Origin: Fen-999 sp044220545
GTDB lineage: Bacteria > Pseudomonadota > Gammaproteobacteria > Burkholderiales > Rhodocyclaceae
Length of the DNA stretch: 63,183 nt
Assembly (NCBI GenBank): GCA_044220545.1
Contig: JBGAQX010000019.1
Location: forward strand, 1-63,183
Direction: 5' to 3'
Shown here: positions 33,578-42,091 of the stretch, piece by piece
How positions within the stretch are numbered: the stretch's first letter is position 1
Layout of the letters: every line of letters starts with the position of its first letter
Notes under the pieces: generated by a model
What the model saw: only the letters and a program-made list of their open reading frames with translations
Databases searched by the model: none
Told to the model about the DNA's origin: nothing
Program-made: the position numbers and the translations under genes

Positions 33578-35442
33578 TCTTCCAGTTCCTCGATCTTCTT
33601 TCCCGACAAGGCGCGTCGCACGCTCTGATTCATGCGCCGCGCGGCAAATTCGGCGGTGCCCTTGCTCAGCGCATCCATGGCGTCGTCGATGGCGCGCCGG
33701 TCGTCGCCCATCATCACCGCCTGCAGCTTGGCAACACAGCCATCGACGTGGGCGCGTTCGAGGGTGGACAACAATGCCGCATCGTCCCGCAAGGCCGACT
33801 GAGTGGCCTCGATGAGGCGCTGGGCCTCGACCTGGGCCTCGCGCAGGGCACGGCGGAACGCATCGTCGCTGGCATGGCTGAAGCCAGACTTGAGCATCGC
33901 GGCGACCTCGTCGTCGGTGAGGCCATAGGACGGCTTGACTTCGATGCGCGCCTCGTGGCCACTGGTCTGCTCGCGCGCCGTCACGGAGAGCAGGCCGTCG
34001 GCGTCGACCTGAAAGGTGACGCGAATGCGCGCCGCGCCCGCCACCATGGGCGGGATGCCGCGCAGCTCGAACCGGGCCAGGCTACGACAGTCCGACACGA
34101 GCTCCCGTTCGCCCTGGACGACCTGTAGCGCCATGGCCGTCTGGCCATCCTTGAAGGTGGTGAATTCCTGGGCACGAGCGACCGGGATGGTCGAGTTGCG
34201 CGGAATGATCTTCTCGACCAGACCGCCCATGGTTTCGATACCGAGCGACAGGGGAATCACGTCCAGCAGCAGCCAGTCGTCGCCGGCGGCCCGGTTGCCG
34301 GCCAGCAGATTGGCCTGGATGGCCGCGCCCAGCGCGACCACCTTGTCAGGGTCCAGGTTGTTGAGCGGCTCCTTGCCGAAGTAGTCGCCAACGGCCTTCT
34401 GCACTTGCGGCATGCGGGTGGCGCCGCCGACCATGACCACCCCCTTGACCTCCTCGGGGGTGAGACCGGCATCGCGCAAGGCTTTGCGCGTCGGGCCGAG
34501 CGTCTTTTGCACCAGGGTCTTGCTGATCTCGGCAAAGACTTCGGAGGTCAGTCGCAGATCGACGAACTCGCCGGTGGACAACTTGGCGGTGATCGGTGCT
34601 TCGCCATGCAGCGTCAGGTATTCCTTGGCCTCCCGGGCGCGCGTCTGCAACAGGCGCGCGTCATTGAGCGAGACCGGCGACAGCTTGGCCTGTTCGATCA
34701 CCCAGCAAAACACCCGATGGTCGAAATCGTCGCCACCCAGGGCGGAATCGCCGCCGGTGGACAACACCTGGAAGACACCCTTGGCGAGTCTGAGAATCGA
34801 AATATCGAAAGTGCCGCCACCCAGGTCGTACACCGCATAAATGCCCTCGGCCGCGTTGTCGAGGCCATAGGCGATGGCGGCCGCGGTCGGCTCGTTGAGC
34901 AAGCGCAACACATTGATGCCCGCGAGCCTGGCCGCATCCTTGGTGGCCTGGCGCTGGGCATCGTCGAAGTACGCCGGCACGGTGATGACGGCCCCGGTCA
35001 ACTGGCCACCCAGCGCCGCCTCGGCTCGCGCGCGCAGCGTGTTGAGGATGTCGGCCGAAACCTCGACGGGTGACTTGATGCCCTGCGCGGTGCGCAGCTT
35101 GACCATGCCCTCGGCGTCCACGAAGTCGTAGGGCATGGCTTCGATGTGCGCGATGTCCTTGACCCCTCGGCCCATGAAGCGTTTGGCCGAAACGATGGAG
35201 TTGCGCGGATCGACGGCCTGGCGGACCAGTGCCTCGTAGCCGACCTCGACCGGCCGACCGGCGCCGTAATGGACGATCGAAGGCAGCAGAGGACGGCCCA
35301 GTTCGTCGCTCAGGACCACCGCCTGTCCGCTGCGGACGGTGGCGACCAGGGAATTGGTGGTACCGAGGTCGATGCCAACGGCCAGCCGGTGTTCATGAGG
35401 AGCGGTCGATTCGCCCGGTTCGGAAATTTGCAGCAATGCCAT
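33574..35442 (-). CDS. hscA: Fe-S protein assembly chaperone HscA
   Basis: A 622-residue Hsp70-family ATPase specialised for cluster transfer from IscU. Actin-like ATPase blocks: AVGIDLGTTNSLVAT, YDLGGGTFDISIL and VVMVGGATRMPQVQKAVGDYFG. The substrate-binding domain follows from about residue 390 (LSLGIETMGGLVEKIIPRNSTIPV). It is preceded by its J-protein partner hscB (13-bp gap) and followed by fdx. Confidence 0.96.
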   Translation of the reverse strand: MALLQISEPGESTAPHEHRLAVGIDLGTTNSLVATVRSGQAVVLSDELGRPLLPSIVHYGAGRPVEVGYEALVRQAVDPRNSIVSAKRFMGRGVKDIAHIEAMPYDFVDAEGMVKLRTAQGIKSPVEVSADILNTLRARAEAALGGQLTGAVITVPAYFDDAQRQATKDAARLAGINVLRLLNEPTAAAIAYGLDNAAEGIYAVYDLGGGTFDISILRLAKGVFQVLSTGGDSALGGDDFDHRVFCWVIEQAKLSPVSLNDARLLQTRAREAKEYLTLHGEAPITAKLSTGEFVDLRLTSEVFAEISKTLVQKTLGPTRKALRDAGLTPEEVKGVVMVGGATRMPQVQKAVGDYFGKEPLNNLDPDKVVALGAAIQANLLAGNRAAGDDWLLLDVIPLSLGIETMGGLVEKIIPRNSTIPVARAQEFTTFKDGQTAMALQVVQGERELVSDCRSLARFELRGIPPMVAGAARIRVTFQVDADGLLSVTAREQTSGHEARIEVKPSYGLTDDEVAAMLKSGFSHASDDAFRRALREAQVEAQRLIEATQSALRDDAALLSTLERAHVDGCVAKLQAVMMGDDRRAIDDAMDALSKGTAEFAARRMNQSVRRALSGKKIEELEE

Positions 35443-35455
35443 GGGGAAGGTGTTC

Positions 35456-36001
35456 CTATGCCTCGACTCGTTCGAGGGCTTCGTCGATTTCCTGGAGAAG
35501 TTTCTCCTGGAACATCAATTGACGCACGACTTCGGCGCCACGGACAAAATCGCGCGTCTCGTCGAGCGCCCGTGCGAGTGCCGCGTGCTGGTCGGCCATT
35601 TCCTTCTTCATCCGCCGATGCATCTGGTCGAGCACGGCCGCGTCACCGGCCTCGCGGGCTTCCGACACCGCCTCGCGAAGTTCCATCTGGTGCATCAGGA
35701 ACTCCATCGGCATGGCCGTGTTCTGCTCGATCCGAGGATCGTGGCCAAGCAGGCGCAACAAGTATTCGGCGCGTTTGAGCGGGCTCTTGAGCGTCAGATA
35801 CGCCTCGTTCACCTTGCTGGCCCACTGCATGGCCATGCGTCGGTCGACGTCGGCCAGATGGGCGTGCTTGTCCGGATGAACGCGCCCCTGCACATCGCGA
35901 TAGGTCTGCTCCAGCGCCAACTCGTCCAGCGCCTGCCGGCGTGGCAGGCCGAACAGCGCGAAGTGGTCGCGCGAAAAGTGCTCGAGATCGAAGCTGGTCA
36001 T
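35456..36001 (-). CDS. hscB: Co-chaperone HscB (J-domain)
   Basis: A 181-residue J-protein that brings IscU to HscA. It begins DLEHFSRDHFALFGLPRR, has the J-domain HPDKH motif near residue 43 and a C-terminal helical bundle that binds IscU (PMEFLMHQMELREAVSEA). The ATG at 36001 shares a base with the iscA stop (TGATG). Confidence 0.95.
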   Translation of the reverse strand: MTSFDLEHFSRDHFALFGLPRRQALDELALEQTYRDVQGRVHPDKHAHLADVDRRMAMQWASKVNEAYLTLKSPLKRAEYLLRLLGHDPRIEQNTAMPMEFLMHQMELREAVSEAREAGDAAVLDQMHRRMKKEMADQHAALARALDETRDFVRGAEVVRQLMFQEKLLQEIDEALERVEA

Positions 36002-36321
36002 CAAACCTGAAAGCTCTCGCCGCAGCCGCACTGATCCTTGACGTTGGGGTTGTTGAACCGGAAGCCCTCGTTCAGCCCTTCCTTGGCGTAGTCGAGTTCG
36101 GTGCCGTCGATGTAAGGCAGGCTGCGCGGGTCGACCAGCACCTTCAGGCCATGGCTCTCGAAGACCACGTCCTCGGCCTCGGGCGCATCGGCGAACTCCA
36201 GCTTGTAGGCCATCCCGGAACAGCCGGAGGTCTTCACGCCCAGGCGAATACCGATACCCTTGCCACGCTTGGCGAGGAAACCGGACACGTGCTTGGCGGC
36301 GGATTCCGTCATCGTGATCAT
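36001..36321 (-). CDS. iscA: Iron-sulfur carrier IscA
   Basis: A 106-residue A-type carrier that transfers [4Fe-4S]/[2Fe-2S] clusters. The three ligand cysteines are present: GVKTSGCSGMAYKLEF and CGCGESF at the C terminus. It lies between iscU (3-bp gap) and hscB. Confidence 0.95.
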   Translation of the reverse strand: MITMTESAAKHVSGFLAKRGKGIGIRLGVKTSGCSGMAYKLEFADAPEAEDVVFESHGLKVLVDPRSLPYIDGTELDYAKEGLNEGFRFNNPNVKDQCGCGESFQV

Positions 36322-36324
36322 CGG

Positions 36325-36708
36325 TCAGCCTCCTTGCTTCTTCTTGTAGTCCGCCACGGCCGCCTTGATGGCGTCCTCGGCGAGAATGGAGCAGTGGATC
36401 TTGACCGGGGGCAGCGCCAGCTCCTCGGCGATCTGGGTATTCTTGATGTCCATCGCCTGATCGAGCGTCTTGCCCTTGACCCACTCGGTGACCAGCGACG
36501 ACGAGGCGATGGCCGAGCCGCAGCCATAGGTCTTGAACTTGGCGTCCTCGATGACACCATCCTTGCCGACCTTGATCTGCAGCTTCATGACGTCGCCGCA
36601 GGCGGGCGCGCCGACCATGCCGGTGCCGACATCGCCTTCCTCCTTGGCGAAGGATCCGACATTGCGTGGATTCTCATAGTGGTCGATGACCTTGGTGCTG
36701 TATGACAT
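36325..36708 (-). CDS. iscU: Fe-S cluster scaffold IscU
   Basis: A 127-residue scaffold. Ligands Cys in GAPACGD, TYGCGSAIASSS and KIHCSILAE, and the HscA recognition motif LPPVK. It is placed directly after iscS (12-bp gap), as expected for a protein that receives sulfur from IscS. Confidence 0.97.
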   Translation of the reverse strand: MSYSTKVIDHYENPRNVGSFAKEEGDVGTGMVGAPACGDVMKLQIKVGKDGVIEDAKFKTYGCGSAIASSSLVTEWVKGKTLDQAMDIKNTQIAEELALPPVKIHCSILAEDAIKAAVADYKKKQGG

Positions 36709-36720
36709 GGCGTTGCTCCT

Positions 36721-37935
36721 TCAGTGTGCGGCCCATTGCACGGTACTGATATCGATACCGTCCTTGTACATTTCCCAGAGCGGCGACAGGGCGCGCAATT
36801 TGGCGATCTTCTCGTGCAGGAGTTTGATCGCGTAGTCGACTTCCTCCTCGGTGGTGAAGCGACCGAGCGTGAAGCGGATCGAACTGTGCGCCAGCTCATC
36901 GGAGCGGCCCAGGGCCCGCAGCACATAGGACGGCTCCAGGCTGGCGGAGGTGCAGGCTGAGCCGGACGACACGGCGATATCCTTGATGGCCATGATCAGC
37001 GACTCGCCCTCGACATAGGCGAAACTGATGTTGAGGTTGTGCGGCACGCGCTGTTCCAGGTCGCCGTTGATGAACACCTCCTCGATGTCGAGCAGGCCCT
37101 TCATCAGGCGGTCGCGCAGCATGCGGATGCGCTCGTTCTCGGTGGCCATTTCCTCGCGGGCAATGCGGAAGGCTTCGCCCATGCCGACGATCTGATGCGT
37201 CGCCAGCGTGCCGGAGCGCATGCCGCGCTCGTGGCCGCCGCCATGCATCTGCGCCTCCAGGCGAATGCGCGGCTTGCGGCGTACATACAGGGCGCCGATG
37301 CCCTTGGGGCCATAGGTCTTGTGTGCTGAAAAGGACATCAGATCGACCTTCAGCTTGCCCAGGTCGATGGGCATCTTGCCCGTTGCCTGTGCCGCGTCGA
37401 CATGGAAGAGCGTGCCGTTCTCGCGGCAAATCTCGCCCAGTTCGGCCAGCGGCTGAATGACGCCGATCTCGTTATTGACGGCCATCACGGAAGCCAGCAC
37501 GGTGTCCTTGCGCAGGGCCGCCTTGAACTGTTCGAGTGTGATCAGGCCATTTTCCCCGGGCTGAAGATAGGTGACCTCGAAGCCCTCGCGTTCCAGTTCC
37601 TTGCAGGGGTCGAGCACCGCCTTGTGTTCGGTGGCGACGGTGATGATGTGCTTGCCCTTGGTACCCGCGTAGAAGTGGGCCGCGCCCTTGATCGCCAGAT
37701 TGTTCGACTCCGTGGCGCCCGAGGTCCACACGATCTCCTTCGGATCGGCATTGACCAGCTTCGCCACCTGTTCGCGCGCCTCCTCGACCGCCGCTTCCGC
37801 TTCCCAGCCAAAGGGGTGGGAGCGCGAGGCCGGGTTGCCGAAATGCTCGGTCAGGTAGGGGATCATCTTCTGCGCCACTCGCGGGTCCACCGGCGTGGTG
37901 GCGGAGTAGTCCAGGTAGATGGGTAGTTTCAGCAT
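36721..37935 (-). CDS. iscS: Cysteine desulfurase IscS
   Basis: A 404-residue PLP enzyme that extracts sulfur from cysteine. It begins LPIYLDYSATTPVDPRVAQKMIPY, with the PLP lysine in SFSAHKTYGPKG and the catalytic loop SSGSACTSASLEPSYVL; it ends in the IscU-binding tail SPLWEMYKDGIDISTVQWAAH. The group I enzyme of the isc operon. Confidence 0.97.
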   Translation of the reverse strand: MLKLPIYLDYSATTPVDPRVAQKMIPYLTEHFGNPASRSHPFGWEAEAAVEEAREQVAKLVNADPKEIVWTSGATESNNLAIKGAAHFYAGTKGKHIITVATEHKAVLDPCKELEREGFEVTYLQPGENGLITLEQFKAALRKDTVLASVMAVNNEIGVIQPLAELGEICRENGTLFHVDAAQATGKMPIDLGKLKVDLMSFSAHKTYGPKGIGALYVRRKPRIRLEAQMHGGGHERGMRSGTLATHQIVGMGEAFRIAREEMATENERIRMLRDRLMKGLLDIEEVFINGDLEQRVPHNLNISFAYVEGESLIMAIKDIAVSSGSACTSASLEPSYVLRALGRSDELAHSSIRFTLGRFTTEEEVDYAIKLLHEKIAKLRALSPLWEMYKDGIDISTVQWAAH

Positions 37936-37948
37936 TGCAGTATTCTCC

Positions 37949-39106
37949 TCAACCAGCCAGGACGGCCAGCCTTCTCAATTGAAAAACCGTTTCGGCGAGC
38001 GCGATCAGGAAATCGCCCACTTCGTTTGCCTTGGTCTGCCGGCCCAGGCTGACCCTGACCGCGCCGCGCGCCAGCCCCGCCTCGACACCCATGGCCATGA
38101 GCACATGCGACGGCTCCGGGTTGGCGCTGGAACAGGCGGCACCGCTGGCGACGGCAAACCCGGCACGATCCAGTTTCGCCACCAGGGTTTCGCCATCGAT
38201 CCCGGGCAGCGCGAAGTAGACGGTATTGGGCAGACGGTCGGCGCCCAGGCCAAATATGACCGCGCCCTGCTCCGCCAGGCCACGCTCCAACTCGATACGC
38301 AAGCCGCGCAAGCGTTCGGCGGTCGCGGCCAATTCCTGCCGCACAAGCTCGCAAGCAACGCCAAAGCCGACGATGGCCGGCACGTTTTCGGTGCCGGAGC
38401 GCAGCCCTCGCTCGTGACCACCACCGGAAATCTGCGCGACCAGATCCAGCCGTTTGTCCAATACCAGCGCCCCCGCGCCCTTGGGCCCGCCAACCTTGTG
38501 GGCCGAGATGGTCATGGCATGAACGCCGCGCGCATTGAGGCCGCGAAAGTCGACGGGCACCTTGCCGAAAGCCTGAACGGCGTCGGTATGAAACCAGGCC
38601 CGGGTCGGCCTTGCCGCATCGGCGTGGCGACCGATATCCTGCAGGACCCCTGTTTCATTGTTGGCCAGCATGACCGAGACCAGGCCGGGCCGTTGCGCCA
38701 GCGTCGCGGAATAGGCATCGAAATCCAGCACGCCGTTGCCATCGACACCGATTTCCTGGCACCGCCAGCCCTGCCGGACCAGTGCCCGGGCCGGTTCGCG
38801 CACACAGGGGTGCTCGGTCGCCGAGACGGCGACCAGACCGGGCTTCATGCCGGCGGCCGCGCCCTTGATGAACAGATTGTTGGCCTCGGACCCACCGCTG
38901 GTGAAAACCACCTCGGTGCCATGGGCACCAACCGCCGCCGCCACCCGCGACCGCGCCTCGTCGATCGCCGCCCGCGCCGCCCGGCCATACTCGTGCCGAC
39001 TCGATGCGTTGCCGAATCGCTGCGAAAAGTAGGGCAACATCGCCTCCAACACCCGCGGATCGGCGGGGGTCGTAGCGTTGTGATCGAGGTAGGCGGGAGC
39101 GAACAC
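37949..39106 (-). CDS. Second cysteine desulfurase (group I, NifS/IscS-like)
   Basis: A 385-residue PLP enzyme paralogous to IscS: APAYLDHNATTPADPRVLEAML, SGGSEANNLFIKGAA, PLP lysine in TISAHKVGGPKGAGAL, catalytic loop VASGAACSSANPEPSHVL. It lacks the IscS C-terminal IscU-binding tail, ending shortly after the SLGRQTKANEV region. No ATG is suitably placed; the best start is GTG at 39106, giving an N terminus aligned with IscS. It sits between iscR and iscS, so it is probably under IscR control. Its acceptor (scaffold, thiolation or selenium pathway) is unknown. Confidence 0.85.
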   Translation of the reverse strand: MFAPAYLDHNATTPADPRVLEAMLPYFSQRFGNASSRHEYGRAARAAIDEARSRVAAAVGAHGTEVVFTSGGSEANNLFIKGAAAGMKPGLVAVSATEHPCVREPARALVRQGWRCQEIGVDGNGVLDFDAYSATLAQRPGLVSVMLANNETGVLQDIGRHADAARPTRAWFHTDAVQAFGKVPVDFRGLNARGVHAMTISAHKVGGPKGAGALVLDKRLDLVAQISGGGHERGLRSGTENVPAIVGFGVACELVRQELAATAERLRGLRIELERGLAEQGAVIFGLGADRLPNTVYFALPGIDGETLVAKLDRAGFAVASGAACSSANPEPSHVLMAMGVEAGLARGAVRVSLGRQTKANEVGDFLIALAETVFQLRRLAVLAG

Positions 39107-39129
39107 GATACGTGCCAGGGTGCCGAAGG

Positions 39130-39618
39130 TCAGACCGCCAGGGCGACGGGAATACGACGAACCGGCCGCCGCGGGCTGCCTTCTACGTCGATCGCCGCAA
39201 TGCAGGCGGCATTGGACTTTTGTTGATCGACCAGTTCCCGCAGGCTCACCGAGCGCAGATAGTCGAACATCCGGTGATTCAGGCTGGTCCACAGATTGTG
39301 GGTCATGCAGGGATGATCGTCATGACAATCGCCCTTGCCGCCGCATTGCGTCGCGTCGAGCGTTTCGTCGACCGCCTGGATGATGTCGGCCACGGACACG
39401 CTCTCCATCTGCCTGGCCAGACAATAACCACCACCCGGGCCGCGCACGCTGGACACCAACTGGTTGCGGCGCAACTTGCCAAACAACTGTTCCAGATAGG
39501 AAAGAGAAATCCGCTGCCGCTCGGCGATACCCGCCAGGGTGACGGGACCAGCGTGTTGGCGCAAGGCCAGATCGATCATCGCCGTTACCGCGAAACGTCC
39601 TTTTGTCGTCAGTCTCAT
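39130..39618 (-). CDS. iscR: Fe-S cluster-dependent regulator IscR
   Basis: A 162-residue Rrf2-family regulator that senses cluster status and represses the isc operon. A winged helix begins MRLTTKGRFAVTAMIDLAL, with recognition segment RISLSYLEQLFGKLRR, and the three cluster cysteines lie in QCGGKGDCHDDHPCMTH. A GAGGT ribosome site is well spaced from the ATG. First gene of the isc operon. Confidence 0.96.
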   Translation of the reverse strand: MRLTTKGRFAVTAMIDLALRQHAGPVTLAGIAERQRISLSYLEQLFGKLRRNQLVSSVRGPGGGYCLARQMESVSVADIIQAVDETLDATQCGGKGDCHDDHPCMTHNLWTSLNHRMFDYLRSVSLRELVDQQKSNAACIAAIDVEGSPRRPVRRIPVALAV

Positions 39619-39675
39619 GGCTTACCTCGTAACGAAAATAATGGGAAACGGCAGAATACCCGACCGTTACGCTCA

Positions 39676-39709
39676 ACTATATTGGGCAGCACCCACCTTA
39701 GTCAACTAT
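39676..39709 (-). promoter_or_regulatory. isc operon promoter with IscR type 1-like half site
   Basis: On the minus strand a -35 TTGACT (39700-39705) and -10 TATAGT (39676-39681) are spaced 18 bp. The bases ATAGTTGACTA (39699-39709) match the first half of the E. coli type 1 IscR consensus ATASYYGACTR, overlapping the -35; the second half is not recognisable. The -35 box overlaps the cysE stop codon. Transcription would begin about 50 nt ahead of iscR. Confidence 0.65.
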
Positions 39710-40450
39710 TTTTGACAGGTATTTTGGATCGAACTTGTCCGCCGTCGCCACATCGTCTTCCAGCGATACACCGCAACGCTCGATATATCTGAGCAACACT
39801 TCGATACGGCGATCCGTTTCGACCGCGTGATCGAGCAGGCCATGAATGGCCATGGCCACCGGATCATCCTCGTCACGCGACACCGCGTAGGCCGAAAAGC
39901 CCATTTGGGCCGCCTTTTCGTGGCGTTCCTGATCGCGGCCGGGCTCGACGATACGCGCAGGAATGCCGACCGCTGTGGCACCGGCGGGCACATCGCGCAC
40001 GACCACGGCGTTGGAGCCAACCTTGGCGCCCTCGCCAACCGTGATCGGGCCCAACACCTTGGCGCCCGCCCCGATGACGACGCCGGGGCGCAGCGTCGGG
40101 TGGCGCTTGCCCTTGTTCCACGAAGTGCCGCCGAGGGTGACACCGTGATAGAGAGTGCAGTCGTCGGATATCTCCGCCGTCTCACCGATGACCACTCCCA
40201 TGCCATGGTCGATGAACACCCGGCGACCGATCGTGGCACCAGGATGAATCTCGATGCCCGTGATCCAGCGGCCGAAGTGCGATGTAAGCCGCGCCAGCCA
40301 GCGCAGGCGATGGCCCCACAGCCAATGGGCAAAACGGTGCAGCGTCAGGGCATGAAAGCCCGGATAGCAGGTAAGGACTTCCCAAGTCGTCCGCGCGGCG
40401 GGATCGCGGTCAAAAACGCAAGAGATGTCTTCGCGAAAACGGGCAAACAT
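39698..40450 (-). CDS. cysE: Serine O-acetyltransferase
   Basis: Makes O-acetylserine, the precursor of cysteine, which the downstream desulfurases consume. A 250-residue protein: N-terminal helical domain, then the hexapeptide beta-helix with GIEIHPGATIGRRVFIDHGMGVVIGETAEI, LYHGVTLGG, and GKRHPTLRPGVVIGAGAKVLGPI. The C-terminal 70 residues go beyond the shortest SAT forms. Located between trmJ and iscR. Confidence 0.94.
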   Translation of the reverse strand: MFARFREDISCVFDRDPAARTTWEVLTCYPGFHALTLHRFAHWLWGHRLRWLARLTSHFGRWITGIEIHPGATIGRRVFIDHGMGVVIGETAEISDDCTLYHGVTLGGTSWNKGKRHPTLRPGVVIGAGAKVLGPITVGEGAKVGSNAVVVRDVPAGATAVGIPARIVEPGRDQERHEKAAQMGFSAYAVSRDEDDPVAMAIHGLLDHAVETDRRIEVLLRYIERCGVSLEDDVATADKFDPKYLSKIVD

Positions 40451-40507
40451 GAGCGGCGACCATTAGAAAGTAATGAAATATTAAAAATCCCGACTCGGTC
40501 GGTCAAC

Positions 40508-41242
40508 TTATTTCTCGAACGAGGCGAGCATGCCCCGCAGGATATTGACTTCTTCCTTCTCAAGACCCGCCCGGGAAAACAGGCGGCGCATGCGCGGCAT
40601 CAGCCGTTTCGGCTTGGCCGGATCGAGAAAGCCGCTGCCCACCGCCGCCCGTTCGAGATGCGCGACCAGCGCTTCGACTTCCTCGTGACTCGCCGGCTCG
40701 CCCGCCTCGGCAACCACCGGCGGCGCGCCGATATCGACGGCGGCGAGCCGCAGTTCGTAGCAGAGGATCTGCACCGCCTGGGCAAGGTTCAGGGACTTGT
40801 AGTCGGGACTGGTCGGAATGAGCGCCCAATTGCGGCACAGCGCGACCTCCTCGTTGGAGAGGCCGGCCGTTTCGTTGCCAAACACCAGCGCCACTTCGCC
40901 CTGCCCCGCTTGGCCGACCAAGTCGGCGGCGGCCTGCCGCGCCCATGCGGGTTGTGTCGCCAGTTCGCGCCGACGACCGGTCAGGGCCGTGGCGGTTACC
41001 GTGCCGGCGAGCGCTTCGGCGAGCGTTGCGCAAACGACGGCGGCGGCCAGAACGTCGGTTGCGCCGGTGGCCATGGCGTCGGCCTGCGGGTCGGGAAACA
41101 GCTTCGGGTTAACGAGATAGAGGCGTGACAATCCCATCGTCTTCATCGCCCGCGCCGCCGCGCCGATGTTGCCGGGATGGCTGGGATGCGAAAGGACGAC
41201 GCGAATGCGCGCCAGCGGAGAATGGCGAGGCAAGAAGGTCAT
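40508..41242 (-). CDS. trmJ: tRNA (cytidine/uridine-2'-O-)-methyltransferase TrmJ
   Basis: A 244-residue SPOUT-class methyltransferase acting on tRNA position 32. Blocks: RIRVVLSHPSHPGNIGAAARAMKTMGLSRLYLV, ALVFGNETAGLSNEEVALC and IPTSPDYKSLNLAQAVQILCYEL. The C-terminal extension (about 165-244) is typical for TrmJ. The ATG at 41242 is 27 bp from the divergent suhB start. TrmJ beside suhB and the iscR/cysE genes is a common proteobacterial neighbourhood. Confidence 0.93.
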   Translation of the reverse strand: MTFLPRHSPLARIRVVLSHPSHPGNIGAAARAMKTMGLSRLYLVNPKLFPDPQADAMATGATDVLAAAVVCATLAEALAGTVTATALTGRRRELATQPAWARQAAADLVGQAGQGEVALVFGNETAGLSNEEVALCRNWALIPTSPDYKSLNLAQAVQILCYELRLAAVDIGAPPVVAEAGEPASHEEVEALVAHLERAAVGSGFLDPAKPKRLMPRMRRLFSRAGLEKEEVNILRGMLASFEK

Positions 41243-41269
41243 AGCGAGCTGTCTGCTAAAATCGCGGCC

Positions 41270-42073
41270 ATGCATCCCACACTCAATATCGCCATCAAGG
41301 CTGCCCGGCGCGCCGGCCAGATCATCAACCGCGCCAGCCTCGATATCGGCCAGATCCAGGTCAACGTCAAACAGCAGAACGATTACGTCACGGAGGTGGA
41401 TAAGGCCGCCGAAGCGATCATCATCGATACGCTGCTCGAGACTTATCCGAAGCATTCGATTCTAGCAGAGGAGACCGGCCGCTCCGGCCAGGAGGACAGC
41501 GAGTTCCAGTGGATCATCGACCCGCTCGATGGCACCACCAACTTCATCCACGGCTTTCCGCAATACGCCGTCTCCATCGCCATGACGCACAAAGGCGTCC
41601 TGACCCATGCCGTGGTCTACGACCCGTCGCGCAACGAGCTGTTCACCGCCACCAAGGGTACCGGCGCCTATCTCAACGACAAGCGTATCCGGGTCTCGAA
41701 GCGAACCAAGCTGGAAGACGCCCTGGTCGGTACCGGGTTCCCGTATCGCGTGTTCGATCATGTCGATGCCTACCTGGCCATCTTCAAGGATATGACCCGC
41801 CGTACCGCCGGCATACGCCGCCCGGGTGCGGCATCGCTGGATCTCGCCTATGTCGCCAGCGGCCGCCTCGATGGCTTCTGGGAATTCGGCCTCTCGCCGT
41901 GGGATATGGCGGCGGGTGCCTTGCTGATCTCGGAAGCGGGCGGCCTGGTCGGCGACCTTGCCGGCGAATCGGACTATCTTTCCACCGGCAACATCATCTG
42001 CGGCACGCCCAAGGTGTTCTCGCAGATTCTGCAAGTCATCGCCACCCACCGCACACCCGCCCTGGCCGCGTAG
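41270..42073 (+). CDS. suhB: Inositol monophosphatase family protein SuhB
   Basis: A 267-residue Mg-dependent phosphatase; in E. coli SuhB also acts in rRNA antitermination complexes. Metal-site motifs: ILAEETG, IDPLDGTTNFIHGFP and the C-terminal WEFGLSPWDMAAGALLISEAGG. The ATG at 41270 begins MHPTLNIAIKAARRAG, the normal N terminus. Divergent from trmJ and convergent with the epimerase gene. Confidence 0.95.
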   Translation: MHPTLNIAIKAARRAGQIINRASLDIGQIQVNVKQQNDYVTEVDKAAEAIIIDTLLETYPKHSILAEETGRSGQEDSEFQWIIDPLDGTTNFIHGFPQYAVSIAMTHKGVLTHAVVYDPSRNELFTATKGTGAYLNDKRIRVSKRTKLEDALVGTGFPYRVFDHVDAYLAIFKDMTRRTAGIRRPGAASLDLAYVASGRLDGFWEFGLSPWDMAAGALLISEAGGLVGDLAGESDYLSTGNIICGTPKVFSQILQVIATHRTPALAA

Positions 42074-42091
42074 TTCCGGCCGGTACCGGAC

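Noticed and set aside
42074..42091. Short inverted repeat between suhB and the epimerase gene
   Set aside because: The TCCGG/CCGGA stem is only five bases with no T tract, too weak to call a terminator.
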